A stretch of 64,000 bases of DNA from an uncultured Lachnospiraceae bacterium (GTDB lineage: Bacteria > Bacillota > Clostridia > Lachnospirales > Lachnospiraceae): the NCBI GenBank assembly GCA_947589055.1, contig CANPZL010000008.1:1-64000 (forward strand), in the 5' to 3' direction. The first letter of the stretch is position 1, and each line of letters starts with the position of its first letter. Of the stretch, positions 25,796 through 34,595 are shown in pieces. Under the pieces are notes generated by a model. It did not search any database. It was not told the origin of the DNA and was given only the letters and a program-made list of their open reading frames with translations. The position numbers were made by a program, and so were the translations under genes.

Positions 25796-27247
25796 ATGGC
25801 AAAGGATAACAATATACGGGCGCTGGTACTGGAAAGCATAACGGAGGCGGACCGGGAAGAAACCACGATCAGCCAGTCGATGCAGGAAACGTTAAGAAAG
25901 TATCAGTATTTCAGCAAACAGGAACGAAGCTTTTATACCCGGCTTTGCCAGGGAACCGTTGAGAACCGGCTGCTATTGGATTATCTGTTGGATCAGGTAT
26001 CCAGTAAGCCTATGAGGCGGTGTAAGCCTTATATTCGGAATCTGCTGCGTATGAGTCTGTACCAGCTCCGCTTCATGAATGGCGTACCGGAATCAGCTGT
26101 CTGCAATGAAGCGGTCAAGCTGGCAGAAAAAAAGGGATATGTTTCTTTAAAAGGATTTGTAAACGGGGTGCTTCGTAATCTGATCCGACGGCAAGATCAC
26201 CTTTCTTTGCCAATGCGGGAGGAGCAACCGGTGGAATATCTGTCGGTGATGTATTCAGTACCGGAATGGCTGGTTCGGGAATTTATCCGCTGGTATGGCA
26301 GGGAGCTGACGGAAGAAATGTTGGCGGCTTTTTTACAGGAGGCCCCCTTGACGGTTCGTATCAATCAGGCGAGAGGCTCCAAAAAAGAAATCCTGGAACA
26401 GCTAAACGCAGAGGGAATTCAGTGCAGGAACGGTTGCTATACAGAAAATACCCTTCGACTTACCGGTATCAATTATGTAGGCCGAATGAAACCCTTTCGA
26501 GAGGGACTTGTCACCGTACAGGATGAAAGCTCTGTACTACAGGGCTTTTTGATACACCCGCTCCCCGGAGCCAGAATATTAGACCTTTGTGCCGCTCCCG
26601 GCGGCAAGGCTCTCTATGCGGCTGAGCGGCTGCTGGAGGTGGAAGCAGGAGAGAAGAATAAAGCCGGAGGACCGGAACCGGGCTTTGTACTGGCACAGGA
26701 CATCAGTGAAGCAAAGCTTAAGCGGATCCGGGAAAATGCAGAACGCATGAAATATCCGAATGTACGAATCAAACAGTGGGATGCCAGGAAGCCGCAGGAG
26801 GAACTGTTTCAGACGATGGATATTGTAATTGCAGATCTCCCCTGCTCCGGTCTGGGGGTAATCGGCAGAAAACCAGATATTAAATACCGATTGTCAAAGA
26901 AGCAGATCAACGAACTGGTCTCCCTTCAGAGAGACATTCTAAGACTAGCGGGACAGTATGTAAAACCGGGCGGATATTTGATCTACAGCACTTGTACCTT
27001 AGACCCGGCAGAGAATCAGGAGCAGATTCGTTGGATGCAGGAAACCTATCCGTTTACATCGGTTTCCATTGAGCAGATGCTGCCTAAGTCTCTCACGGAG
27101 CAGTTAGAGGGACAGCCGGGTACAGAGCTGGAAAAGGGGTACTGCACCCTGCTGCCGGGTTGGCAAAGCTGCGACGGTTTTTTTCTGGCGGTATTAAAAA
27201 AGGATTCGATAGAAAATGAGGTGGAGACGTGGATATCCGGTCAATGA
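25796..27247 (+). CDS. rsmB: 16S rRNA (cytosine-C5)-methyltransferase RsmB
   Basis: RsmB methylates C967 (E. coli numbering) of 16S rRNA. The N-terminal NusB-like domain spans residues about 1-135 (RSFYTRLCQGTVENRLLLDY, ESAVCNEAVKLAEKKG). The Rossmann domain has DLCAAPGGKALYAA, ADLPCSGLGVIGRKPDIKY and the catalytic-Cys region YSTCTLDPAENQEQI. At 483 residues it is somewhat longer than usual (about 440), partly from a charged insert near residue 285 (EVEAGEKNKAGGPEP). rlmN starts inside its last codons. Confidence 0.94.
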   Translation: MAKDNNIRALVLESITEADREETTISQSMQETLRKYQYFSKQERSFYTRLCQGTVENRLLLDYLLDQVSSKPMRRCKPYIRNLLRMSLYQLRFMNGVPESAVCNEAVKLAEKKGYVSLKGFVNGVLRNLIRRQDHLSLPMREEQPVEYLSVMYSVPEWLVREFIRWYGRELTEEMLAAFLQEAPLTVRINQARGSKKEILEQLNAEGIQCRNGCYTENTLRLTGINYVGRMKPFREGLVTVQDESSVLQGFLIHPLPGARILDLCAAPGGKALYAAERLLEVEAGEKNKAGGPEPGFVLAQDISEAKLKRIRENAERMKYPNVRIKQWDARKPQEELFQTMDIVIADLPCSGLGVIGRKPDIKYRLSKKQINELVSLQRDILRLAGQYVKPGGYLIYSTCTLDPAENQEQIRWMQETYPFTSVSIEQMLPKSLTEQLEGQPGTELEKGYCTLLPGWQSCDGFFLAVLKKDSIENEVETWISGQ

Positions 27248-28257
27248 CCTACGAAGAACTGGAAGCATATGGAAACGAAAAAGGCTGGCAGAGGTTCCGG
27301 ACAGAGCAGGTTTTTGGCTGGATACATGAAAAACTGGCAGATACACCGGAAGAGATGCATAATCTGCCAAAACAACTCCGGGAGGAACTAAAACAGGACT
27401 GGATCCAGCTTACGGAGGAGACCCGCATGGAGTCTAAACTGGACGGCACCTGCAAATTCTTGTTCCGCTTACAGGACGGACATCTGATCGAAAGTGTATG
27501 GATGCCTTACCGGCATGGTAATTCTGTTTGTATTTCCTCACAGGTGGGATGCCGTATGGGCTGCCGCTTCTGTGCATCGACAATGGATGGCTGGGTTCGG
27601 AATTTAACGGCTTCGGAAATGCTTTCGCAGGTATATGCTATGCAAAAAAACATGGGAGAACGGGTTTCCAATGTAGTAGTCATGGGAATCGGGGAACCGT
27701 TGGATAATTATGACAATCTGCTCCGCTTTATCCGTCTTTTGACACAGGAGCGAGGACTGCATCTTAGTCAGCGGAATCTTACCGTGTCCAGCTGCGGACT
27801 TGTACCGGAAATCCGCCGATTGGCAAAGGAGCGGCTGCAGATTACCCTTGCGCTTTCGCTTCATGCCGCCACGGATAAGGAACGACAGGCATTGATGCCG
27901 ATTGCCAACCGGTATAGTCTTGAGGAAGTATTAAGCGCCTGTCAGTATTATTTTGAGACTACAGGAAGACGGATCACTTATGAATACAGTCTGGTAAAGG
28001 GAATAAACGACAGCCGGAACCATGCGGAGAGATTGAGTCGGTTGTTAAAGGAGCATCGCCCCTGTCATGTAAATCTGATCCCGGTAAACCCGATCCGGGA
28101 ACGGAATTTTCAACGTGCGGACGACAAAACCATACAAAATTTCAAATATATACTTGAAAATAATCAAATAAATGTTACTATAAGAAGAGGTATGGGTAGC
28201 GATATTAACGCTGCCTGCGGCCAGTTACGGAGAGATTATATCCGGAAAAATAAATAG
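27229..28257 (+). CDS. rlmN: Dual-specificity RNA methyltransferase RlmN
   Basis: RlmN is a radical SAM enzyme that makes 2-methyladenosine in 23S rRNA (A2503) and some tRNAs. The cluster motif is CRMGCRFC with Cys108, Cys112 and Cys115. Other family parts are ISSQVGCRMGCRFCAS, VVMGIGEPLDNYDNLL and ALSLHAATDKERQALMPI, with the second catalytic Cys in GSDINAACGQLR. The likely start is GTG 27229, with GAGGTGGAG upstream and a 19-base overlap with rsmB; ATG 27244 is an alternative. 342 residues is normal. Confidence 0.95.
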   Translation: MDIRSMTYEELEAYGNEKGWQRFRTEQVFGWIHEKLADTPEEMHNLPKQLREELKQDWIQLTEETRMESKLDGTCKFLFRLQDGHLIESVWMPYRHGNSVCISSQVGCRMGCRFCASTMDGWVRNLTASEMLSQVYAMQKNMGERVSNVVVMGIGEPLDNYDNLLRFIRLLTQERGLHLSQRNLTVSSCGLVPEIRRLAKERLQITLALSLHAATDKERQALMPIANRYSLEEVLSACQYYFETTGRRITYEYSLVKGINDSRNHAERLSRLLKEHRPCHVNLIPVNPIRERNFQRADDKTIQNFKYILENNQINVTIRRGMGSDINAACGQLRRDYIRKNK

Positions 28258-28269
28258 GAGGAAGCGGAT

Positions 28270-28992
28270 TTGTTATCATTTGGAAAAACCGATATAGGAA
28301 AGAAGCGGAGCATGAATCAGGATAATCTGTTCTTCAGTGATGAACCTGTAGGCACGCTGCCGAATCTCTACATCGTTGCCGATGGTATGGGCGGTCATAA
28401 GGCCGGAGATTATGCTTCCTCGTATGCAGTATTCCGATTTGTGGAATTCGTAAAACGGTGCGAGGAGGTTAATCCCATCACTGTTATGAAGAAGGGAATC
28501 CAGACCGTAAATGAAGGCATCCGGGCGGCATCAAAGGAGCGGGAAGAACTAAGCGGAATGGGAACGACCTTTGTATGTGCAGTAATAGCGGATAACCACC
28601 TGTTTGTTGCAAATATCGGCGACAGCCGCTTGTATCTGCTTGACAAGAGCAGCATACGACAGATTACATTGGATCATTCTTTAGTAGAAGAACTGATCCG
28701 GACCGGTCAGCTCAATCCCCTTAAAGTACGGAACCACCCGGAAAAGAATATCATTACACGGGCATTGGGCGTCAGTGAAGAAGCGGTTCCCGACTTTTTT
28801 GAATTAGAGTTACATATGGATGAAAGAATCTTAATGTGTTCAGACGGTTTATCCAACATGGTAGAGGATGACGAGCTTCTGAATATCGTTATGGAAGCAG
28901 AGAAACCTGAAGCTGCTGTAGAACGCCTGATCGACCGGGCAAATTATTACGGTGGTAAAGATAATATAGCGGCCCTAGTGGTGGCACAGTAA
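28270..28992 (+). CDS. prpC: PP2C-type serine/threonine protein phosphatase
   Basis: Partner phosphatase of the PASTA kinase encoded next. The start is TTG 28270, with GGAGGAAG upstream; no ATG is available until the conserved SMNQD motif. The 240-residue PP2C fold has the metal-binding motifs KRSMNQDNLFF, VADGMGGHKAGDYAS, NIGDSRLYLL and CSDGLSNMV, and the last Asp in GGKDNIAALVV. The kinase starts 16 bases downstream. An unusual initiation codon may set the phosphatase to kinase ratio. Confidence 0.95.
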   Translation: MLSFGKTDIGKKRSMNQDNLFFSDEPVGTLPNLYIVADGMGGHKAGDYASSYAVFRFVEFVKRCEEVNPITVMKKGIQTVNEGIRAASKEREELSGMGTTFVCAVIADNHLFVANIGDSRLYLLDKSSIRQITLDHSLVEELIRTGQLNPLKVRNHPEKNIITRALGVSEEAVPDFFELELHMDERILMCSDGLSNMVEDDELLNIVMEAEKPEAAVERLIDRANYYGGKDNIAALVVAQ

Positions 28993-29008
28993 ATAGAGAG
29001 GTGTAAAA

Positions 29009-31180
29009 ATGTTAAAACCAGGAATGATGTTAGGCGATCGATATGAGATAATCGAGCTGGTAGGCTCCGGCGGTATGTCCGAGGTCTATAAGGCAAAGGA
29101 TCATAAGCTGAACCGCTATGTTGCCGTAAAGGTATTGAAACATGAATTCAGTGATGACCGGAACTTTGTCTCCAAGTTCCGGGTGGAGGCACAGTCCGCA
29201 GCCGGGCTGGCACATCCCAATATCGTAAATGTCTATGACGTGGGAGAAGATGAAGGTATTTATTATATCGTCATGGAATTCGTAGAAGGGATCACTCTGA
29301 AAGAATACATTATGAACAATGGAAGGCTTTCCGCAGAGCAGGCGTTGGATTTCGCTTTGCAGATCGCTTCCGGTATCGAAGTCGCACATCAGAATCATAC
29401 CATTCATAGAGATATTAAGCCGCAGAATATTATCGTTTCCAGAAACGGAACTTTAAAGGTTACGGATTTCGGGATCGCCAGAGCGGCTACCTCCAATACG
29501 GTCGCTTCCAATGCGATGGGAAGCGTGCATTATGTTTCGCCGGAACAGGCAAGAGGCGGATACAGTGATGAAAAAAGTGATATTTATTCGTTAGGTATTA
29601 CCATGTATGAAATGGTAACCGGACGTGTACCCTTTGAAGGGGATAACAATGTCACGGTTGCCCTGATGCATATTCAGGGGGAGATGATTCCACCCAGAGA
29701 ATATTACCCGGACATTCCTGCCAGCTTTGAAAAGGTCATATTAAAATGTACCCAGAAAAAGCCGGAGCGAAGATACCTGACTGCCAGTGCGTTAATCGCT
29801 GATCTGCGTCGGGTGGCGACAAATCCAAACGGGGATTTTGTGGTTATGGGAGCGAATACGGCAAACGATGCGCCTACGGTTATGATGTCTGATGCCGAGA
29901 TGAGTACGATAAAGGAAACAGCCGCTCAAAAATCCATGGAAGCGGCACCGGAGGAAACCAGAGACCGGAGAGCGGTTTCCGGTGTGTCTTCTACGCCGTC
30001 GGCTTCCTCAACGACGGACGAGGATTTTGACCCGGATGATGAAGATTATAATTATGATTACGAAGATGAGGACGACGAGGACGAGGAGCAGGAGGAAGAT
30101 TATAGCCCGGTTCCGGAGGATGAGATCGATCCGAAGCTGCAAAAGATCGTAATTGTCGGGGGTATCGTAGCGGCAGTGATCATCGCCATGTTTGTCATGC
30201 TGTTTGTAGGGCAGGCGGCAGGTTGGTTCCGGTTCGGAAATAAGCCCGGCAATACTGCCGATGAAGAAGAGGAAGCCATTGAAATGTCGGTAGATGTAGT
30301 AGGGTTAAATATCGAGTCTGCCGAGGATATGTTAAAAAAGGCGGAGATTCCTTATACATTGGAGCATGAAAACAGCGATACCATTGAGGCGGATATTGTA
30401 ATTTCCCAGGATTATAAAAAGGGAGATATGATACCGGCCGGAACCGCAGTAAAGATCATTGTCAGTGCAGGTAAGGAAGAAGTATCAGTACCAAACGTAG
30501 TGGGGTATGAGGTATCCCAGGCAGAAACTATGCTGAATGATGCGGAACTGACGATCACCCATTCATATGAATATAGTGACGAGGTAGAAAAGGACCATGT
30601 AATCAGTCAGGATCCGGTTGGTACCCAGATGGTAGCAAAGGGCACACGGGTTACGATCGTTGTCAGCAACGGTGCGGAGGTAAAGGAAGCCGAGGTGCCG
30701 GATCTGCGTGGAAAAACCCAGCAGGAAGCATCAGCGGAGTTACAGAATCGAAAGCTGGAGCTTGGTCAGGTATCGGAAGCAAGCAGCGACACGGTAGAAG
30801 TAGGAAAGGTTATTTCCCAGAGTACCAGCGCGGGTACGAAGGTTCTGGAAGGCTCATCGGTTGATATTACCATCAGTACAGGACCGGCTCCGACTTCCGA
30901 GAGTCCGAAAACCTATTCCGCTACCTTTACAGGAAGCATTACTTATGCAGGAAGCGGAGATTCAAGTTATAACGTAGAAGTACGATATGTGATCGGAGAC
31001 AGCAGCCGGACAGTGGTCAGCGGCAATGTATCGGCACAAAATCAAACCTTATCGATTCCTAATGGCACGACGCTTAGCGGTCTGTCTTCACAGGGAACCC
31101 TTCAGGTGCTGTATAATGGCTCTACAACCAAACCGGACGACGTAAATCAATCGGTCAATGTCCAACTGGCGGAAGAATAG
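29009..31180 (+). CDS. prkC: Membrane PASTA serine/threonine kinase
   Basis: PrkC/Stk-type kinase that senses cell-wall fragments and controls growth, wall synthesis and spore germination in Bacillus. The 723-residue protein has a kinase domain (about 11-270) with GSGGMSEVYKAKD, Lys41, HRDIKPQNI with Asp near 137, and TDFGIARA. A very acidic juxtamembrane linker (about 335-375, many Asp-Glu runs) precedes one membrane helix (about 380-400). Three extracellular PASTA repeats follow (about 428-630), then a Ser/Thr-rich beta-type tail of about 90 residues. rsgA, a kinase substrate in other bacteria, lies directly downstream. Confidence 0.95.
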   Translation: MLKPGMMLGDRYEIIELVGSGGMSEVYKAKDHKLNRYVAVKVLKHEFSDDRNFVSKFRVEAQSAAGLAHPNIVNVYDVGEDEGIYYIVMEFVEGITLKEYIMNNGRLSAEQALDFALQIASGIEVAHQNHTIHRDIKPQNIIVSRNGTLKVTDFGIARAATSNTVASNAMGSVHYVSPEQARGGYSDEKSDIYSLGITMYEMVTGRVPFEGDNNVTVALMHIQGEMIPPREYYPDIPASFEKVILKCTQKKPERRYLTASALIADLRRVATNPNGDFVVMGANTANDAPTVMMSDAEMSTIKETAAQKSMEAAPEETRDRRAVSGVSSTPSASSTTDEDFDPDDEDYNYDYEDEDDEDEEQEEDYSPVPEDEIDPKLQKIVIVGGIVAAVIIAMFVMLFVGQAAGWFRFGNKPGNTADEEEEAIEMSVDVVGLNIESAEDMLKKAEIPYTLEHENSDTIEADIVISQDYKKGDMIPAGTAVKIIVSAGKEEVSVPNVVGYEVSQAETMLNDAELTITHSYEYSDEVEKDHVISQDPVGTQMVAKGTRVTIVVSNGAEVKEAEVPDLRGKTQQEASAELQNRKLELGQVSEASSDTVEVGKVISQSTSAGTKVLEGSSVDITISTGPAPTSESPKTYSATFTGSITYAGSGDSSYNVEVRYVIGDSSRTVVSGNVSAQNQTLSIPNGTTLSGLSSQGTLQVLYNGSTTKPDDVNQSVNVQLAEE

Positions 31181-31187
31181 GCAGCAT

Positions 31188-32075
31188 ATGCAGGGAACGA
31201 TCATCAAAGGAGTCGGCGGCTTTTATTATGTAGATATTCCCGGTCAGGGATTGTATGAATGCCGGGCAAAAGGCAGCTTTCGGAATGAAAACAAGAAGCC
31301 ATTGCCGGGCGATCGGGTAGTGATACAGGTATTGGATGAGGCGAATCAGCTAGGTAATCTGATAGAAATCAAGAAACGGAAAAATGAATTGATCCGGCCG
31401 GCAGTGGCAAATGTGGATCAGGCGTTGATCGAGTTTGCAGCTGCCCAGCCGAATCCGAATCTTAACCTGCTGGATCGGTTTTTGCTGCTTATGAATCGAC
31501 AGCAGATTCCTACCATTCTGTGCTTTAACAAAACAGACCTTGCAGACGATTCTATAATGGAACGTCTGAAAACTGCCTATCGAAACTGTGGTTCTCCTGT
31601 TTTATTTATCAGTACCTATACGGGAGAGGGAATTCCGGAAGTGCGGAATCTGATCGCAGGTAAGACGACTGTATTTGCCGGTCCTTCCGGAGTGGGGAAA
31701 TCTTCTCTGTTAAACCGGCTTTTACCGGAGGCAAACGCAAAAACCGGAGCAGTCAGTGAAAAGATCAAGCGGGGAAAGCATACTACCCGCCATACGGAAT
31801 TGATGAAGGCAGGGGAAGCCGCCTATCTCATCGACACCCCCGGATTCAGCACCTTGTATGTGGATTCCATTGGGGCAGAGGAGCTAAAGTTGTATATGCC
31901 AGAGTTTTACCCGTATGATGGAACATGCAGATTTCAAGGCTGCTCCCACACCCATGAACCGGATTGCCGGGTAAAGGAGGCTGTGGAGGCAGGAACGATC
32001 AGTTCTATCCGGTATGAAAATTATGTAACCATATATGAGGAATTACAAAGAAAGGAAAAACGTATTCATTCCTAA
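31188..32075 (+). CDS. rsgA: Ribosome small subunit-dependent GTPase A
   Basis: RsgA is a circularly permuted GTPase that checks late 30S assembly. The start at 31188 gives the usual MQGTIIKGVGGFYYV; the upstream in-frame ATG 31158 lies inside the kinase gene. The 295-residue protein has an OB domain, then the permuted G motifs (CFNKTDLADD, GPSGVGKSSLLNRLL, DTPGFSTLY), and the C-terminal zinc motif CRFQGCSHTHEPDC. The kinase-rsgA-rpe-thiN order is the same in Bacillus. Confidence 0.95.
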   Translation: MQGTIIKGVGGFYYVDIPGQGLYECRAKGSFRNENKKPLPGDRVVIQVLDEANQLGNLIEIKKRKNELIRPAVANVDQALIEFAAAQPNPNLNLLDRFLLLMNRQQIPTILCFNKTDLADDSIMERLKTAYRNCGSPVLFISTYTGEGIPEVRNLIAGKTTVFAGPSGVGKSSLLNRLLPEANAKTGAVSEKIKRGKHTTRHTELMKAGEAAYLIDTPGFSTLYVDSIGAEELKLYMPEFYPYDGTCRFQGCSHTHEPDCRVKEAVEAGTISSIRYENYVTIYEELQRKEKRIHS

Positions 32076-32125
32076 ACTGACAGATTGCTTTGCTGTCGGA
32101 CGAAATGAAACGAGGAGTTGATACC

Positions 32126-32776
32126 ATGAAATTATCACCGTCAATGTTATCCGCAGATTTTACGCAATTAGGCGAACAGATACGTCTGGTCGATGCAGCA
32201 GGAGCGGATTATATCCATTTGGACATTATGGACGGGCAGTTTGTGCCGAACATTACCTTTGGCGCTGTTGTTGTAGAGGCGGTCCGGAGTGTAACGGATA
32301 AGCCGCTGGACGTGCATATGATGATTGAAGAACCGATCCGGTATCTGGAGGATTTCAAGAAAGCCGGCGCTGATATTGTGACGGTTCATGTGGAAGCCTG
32401 TAAGCACCTTCATCGTACGGTCAGTCGTATCCGGGAGTTGGATATGAAAGCGGGGGTTGCACTAAATCCGGCAACTTCGGTAAATGTGTTGAATTATATC
32501 TTTGATGATGTGGATATGGCGCTTGTAATGGGGGTCAATCCCGGCTTTGCTGGTCAGACCTTTATCCCGGCAATGCTGGATAAAATAAAACGGATTCATA
32601 AGATCGCAGATGACAAGGGACTGAAAAATCTGGAGATTGAGGTGGACGGTGGGATTACGCTAAATAATGTATCTGCTGTCGTAGATGCAGGAGCAAATGT
32701 GATCGTGGCAGGTTCTGCTATTTTCAGCGGGAATCCCGGAGAAAATGTCAAGGAATTTCTGAAACGGATGTATTAA
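32126..32776 (+). CDS. rpe: Ribulose-phosphate 3-epimerase
   Basis: Rpe interconverts ribulose 5-phosphate and xylulose 5-phosphate in the pentose phosphate pathway. The start at 32126 has GAGGAG nine bases upstream and gives MKLSPSMLSADFTQLG. The 216-residue TIM barrel has HLDIMDGQFVPNITFG with metal ligands, LDVHMMIEEP, VMGVNPGFAGQTFI and EVDGGITLNN. thiN follows 13 bases downstream. Confidence 0.96.
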   Translation: MKLSPSMLSADFTQLGEQIRLVDAAGADYIHLDIMDGQFVPNITFGAVVVEAVRSVTDKPLDVHMMIEEPIRYLEDFKKAGADIVTVHVEACKHLHRTVSRIRELDMKAGVALNPATSVNVLNYIFDDVDMALVMGVNPGFAGQTFIPAMLDKIKRIHKIADDKGLKNLEIEVDGGITLNNVSAVVDAGANVIVAGSAIFSGNPGENVKEFLKRMY

Positions 32777-32789
32777 GGGGAATGGACAG

Positions 32790-33455
32790 ATGAAAAAGGA
32801 ATGTCTGATCATAGCAGGAGGCGAATGGGATACTACATTCGCCTCCCGCTATGTTAAGGAAAAATACGGTATGGAACTGCCAACGGTGATCACAGCGGAT
32901 CTGGGATTGTCACGAGCTGTCCGGCTTGGACTTTGGCCGGATCTTCTGTTAGGTGATTTTGATTCATTGGATCGGTCATATCTGGAAGATTATCGGAAAC
33001 AGACGGGAAAGGAACCGCTTTTCTTTCCGTCTGAAAAGGATGATACGGATTCGGCTTTAGCAGTGGAGGCGGCTTTGGAGCAGGGAGCTTCCCATATCTG
33101 TATATTAGGCGGAACAGGAGGGCGGCTGGATCATACGTTAGCCAACATCAGTCTGCTGGTTCGATGTATGGAGGCTGGCGTGCAGGGGGAGCTGGTAGAT
33201 TCCTGTAACCGGATCCGGTTGATCGATGCGAGACTGGATATACGAAAAGACGAGCAATTCGGTGTTTATGTATCCCTGCTCCCCCTTTCCGCAGACGTGA
33301 CGGGGATTACGTTAGAGGGCTTCCGGTATCCGCTCACGAATGCTGTCATATCACAGGGGATGACGCTGGGGGTCAGTAATGAGATTCTTGGAGAGACAGG
33401 CTCCATTCGGATTCGTACTGGAAAACTGCTGGTAATCGAAAGCCGGGATAAATAA
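32790..33455 (+). CDS. thiN: Thiamine pyrophosphokinase
   Basis: ThiN makes thiamine diphosphate from thiamine and ATP. The 221-residue protein has the N-terminal catalytic part with ITADLGLSRAVRLG, LLGDFDSLD and PSEKDDTDSALAVEAAL, then GGTGGRLDHTLANISLL, and a C-terminal thiamine-binding beta domain (GITLEGFRYPL, GVSNEILG). It closes the prpC-thiN block. Dxs at 6085 is a thiamine diphosphate user. Confidence 0.95.
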   Translation: MKKECLIIAGGEWDTTFASRYVKEKYGMELPTVITADLGLSRAVRLGLWPDLLLGDFDSLDRSYLEDYRKQTGKEPLFFPSEKDDTDSALAVEAALEQGASHICILGGTGGRLDHTLANISLLVRCMEAGVQGELVDSCNRIRLIDARLDIRKDEQFGVYVSLLPLSADVTGITLEGFRYPLTNAVISQGMTLGVSNEILGETGSIRIRTGKLLVIESRDK

Positions 33456-33485
33456 ATAAGCATTCAGCCGACCCTGAATGCTTAT
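33456..33485. terminator. Perfect stem-loop after thiN, probable terminator
   Basis: ATAAGCATTCAG and CTGAATGCTTAT pair perfectly over 12 bases with a six-base loop. The + side lacks a proper T-run; the - side reads TTATTTAT, so termination strength on + is uncertain. Confidence 0.55.
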
Positions 33486-33609
33486 ATTATGAAAAGAGAG
33501 AATATATGACATGAAAGTACTTGTTATCTTTAATTGCATTATATTGGCTAAATATGAACAAAATATGAATGCGTAAAAAACAATGTGTAAAAGAAATCAC
33601 GGCAATTTC

Positions 33610-33639
33610 TGAAAAATCAGTATGCAGGATGATTTTTCA
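33610..33639. repeat. Inverted repeat upstream of the + strand rlmH
   Basis: TGAAAAATCA and TGATTTTTCA are perfect 10-base arms separated by ten bases, in the 228-base gap before the gene at 33684. A's follow it, so it is not a terminator. It could be an operator or an mRNA hairpin. The rest of the gap is AT-rich, with no convincing promoter and no convincing gene. Confidence 0.55.
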
Positions 33640-33683
33640 AAAAGGATATTGGGAGATTTCATGAAAAAGAGGAAATAACTGCC

Positions 33684-34151
33684 ATGAAAATCAGAATACT
33701 CTGTGTCGGCGCTCTGAAGGAAGAAGCCTATAAGATAAAGATTGCCGCCGATGCAGCAAAAATAAGAAAAAAGTGCGAATTTGAAATCATAGAGGTAAAA
33801 GATGAAAAAAACGCAGAGCATATGAGCGATGCGGAGATTATGAAAGTGAAGCAAAAAGAAGGCGAGCGGTTGTTACCGTATCTAAAAAAAACACCGGGAG
33901 AATTCGTAGTTGCACTTTGCATAGAAGGAAAGATGCACACGTCGGAAAGCTGGAAACAGAAACTAAAGGAGTGGAGAGAGCAACGACAGCTTCAGCAGAT
34001 TACTTATATCATCGGCGGTTCTCTTGGGCTGGATCCCGCTGTGATAAAACGGGCGGATTATTCACTTAGTATTTCCAGACTGACCTTTCCGCATAACCTG
34101 ATGCGTGTCCTTTTAACAGAACAGATTGCCGGACTGGTCGAGAATGAATAG
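33684..34151 (+). CDS. rlmH: RlmH-family rRNA methyltransferase lacking the C-terminal tail
   Basis: RlmH methylates N3 of pseudouridine 1915 in 23S rRNA. This 155-residue SPOUT protein keeps the N-terminal strand (MKIRILCVGALKE), NAEHMSDAEIMKVKQKEGER, and the SAM pocket: IEGKMHTSE near residue 82, IIGGSLGL (109-116) and SLSISRLTFPHNLMRVLLTEQ-type knot helix to residue 147. After that the protein reads IAGLVENE and stops, where RlmH normally continues with YRAxxI...YHK. The (Y/F)xKRL helix near residue 25 is also changed (AAKIRKK). No shift of frame restores the tail. GAGGAAAT precedes the ATG. A second RlmH-like gene faces it 18 bases away. Confidence 0.88.
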   Translation: MKIRILCVGALKEEAYKIKIAADAAKIRKKCEFEIIEVKDEKNAEHMSDAEIMKVKQKEGERLLPYLKKTPGEFVVALCIEGKMHTSESWKQKLKEWREQRQLQQITYIIGGSLGLDPAVIKRADYSLSISRLTFPHNLMRVLLTEQIAGLVENE

Positions 34152-34169
34152 TGCCTGTTGCATCGGCCG

Positions 34170-34595
34170 TTATTTATGATAGGGCTGATGATTTAAGATG
34201 CGGTAGCTTCGGTAAAGCTGTTCGTATAAGAGGATTCCCGTCATACCCACGGAAAGCGAAAAGGAAGTCAGGGAAAGCGTATCCATATCTGCGTTTTTTT
34301 CTGTATCCGCATTATACCCAACAAAAAAACAGACTTGGGAAATTCCCTTCACACGGAGTTCGTTCATATATGCGGCAAATTCCTCCGAGGCAGGGGTAGT
34401 GATTCCGGGGCAGACCTGTAGATACCGGATATGGGAAGAAGCAGAATGCCCGGCTATGATCTTATCTGGCGAAACGCCGGGCGCCATAAAGTGCCGAACC
34501 TTACAGTAGGCGGATAAGCGTTTGGCAAATTCGTCCATGATACATTCGTCCGGTTTCCATATTTTCTTTTGATTCAAATAAATCTGATAATTCAT
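34170..34595 (-). CDS. Divergent RlmH-like protein with intact catalytic tail but lost SAM motif
   Basis: This 141-residue product aligns along its full length with RlmH although the identity is low. It keeps DEFAKRLSAYCKV (residues 21-33), equal to the conserved YxKRLxxY helix, and the complete C-terminal tail YEQLYRSYRILNHQPYHK (124-141). The SAM-binding IGGSxGL is replaced by FVGYNADTE (91-99), and LTFPHxLMRVLLxEQ by FSLSVGMTGILLYEQ. ACGGAGC lies before the ATG. It converges on the rlmH at 33684 with 18 bases between stops. The losses are complementary to those of the neighbour, so a heterodimer is inferred. It could instead be a decaying paralog. Confidence 0.8.
   Translation of the reverse strand: MNYQIYLNQKKIWKPDECIMDEFAKRLSAYCKVRHFMAPGVSPDKIIAGHSASSHIRYLQVCPGITTPASEEFAAYMNELRVKGISQVCFFVGYNADTEKNADMDTLSLTSFSLSVGMTGILLYEQLYRSYRILNHQPYHK

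Noticed and set aside
33511..33576. 21-codon frame (MKVLVIFNCIILAKYEQN...) before rlmH
   Set aside because: No convincing ribosome site, very short and AT-rich. An 18-codon frame at 33621-33677 was rejected for the same reasons and because its 3' end provides the rlmH ribosome site.
34139..34200. Simple frameshift as the cause of the missing RlmH tail
   Set aside because: Reading the other two frames after the last conserved Glu-Gln gives LPDWSRMNSACC or CRTGRE-stop, neither of which resembles the YHK tail, so a single indel does not restore it.
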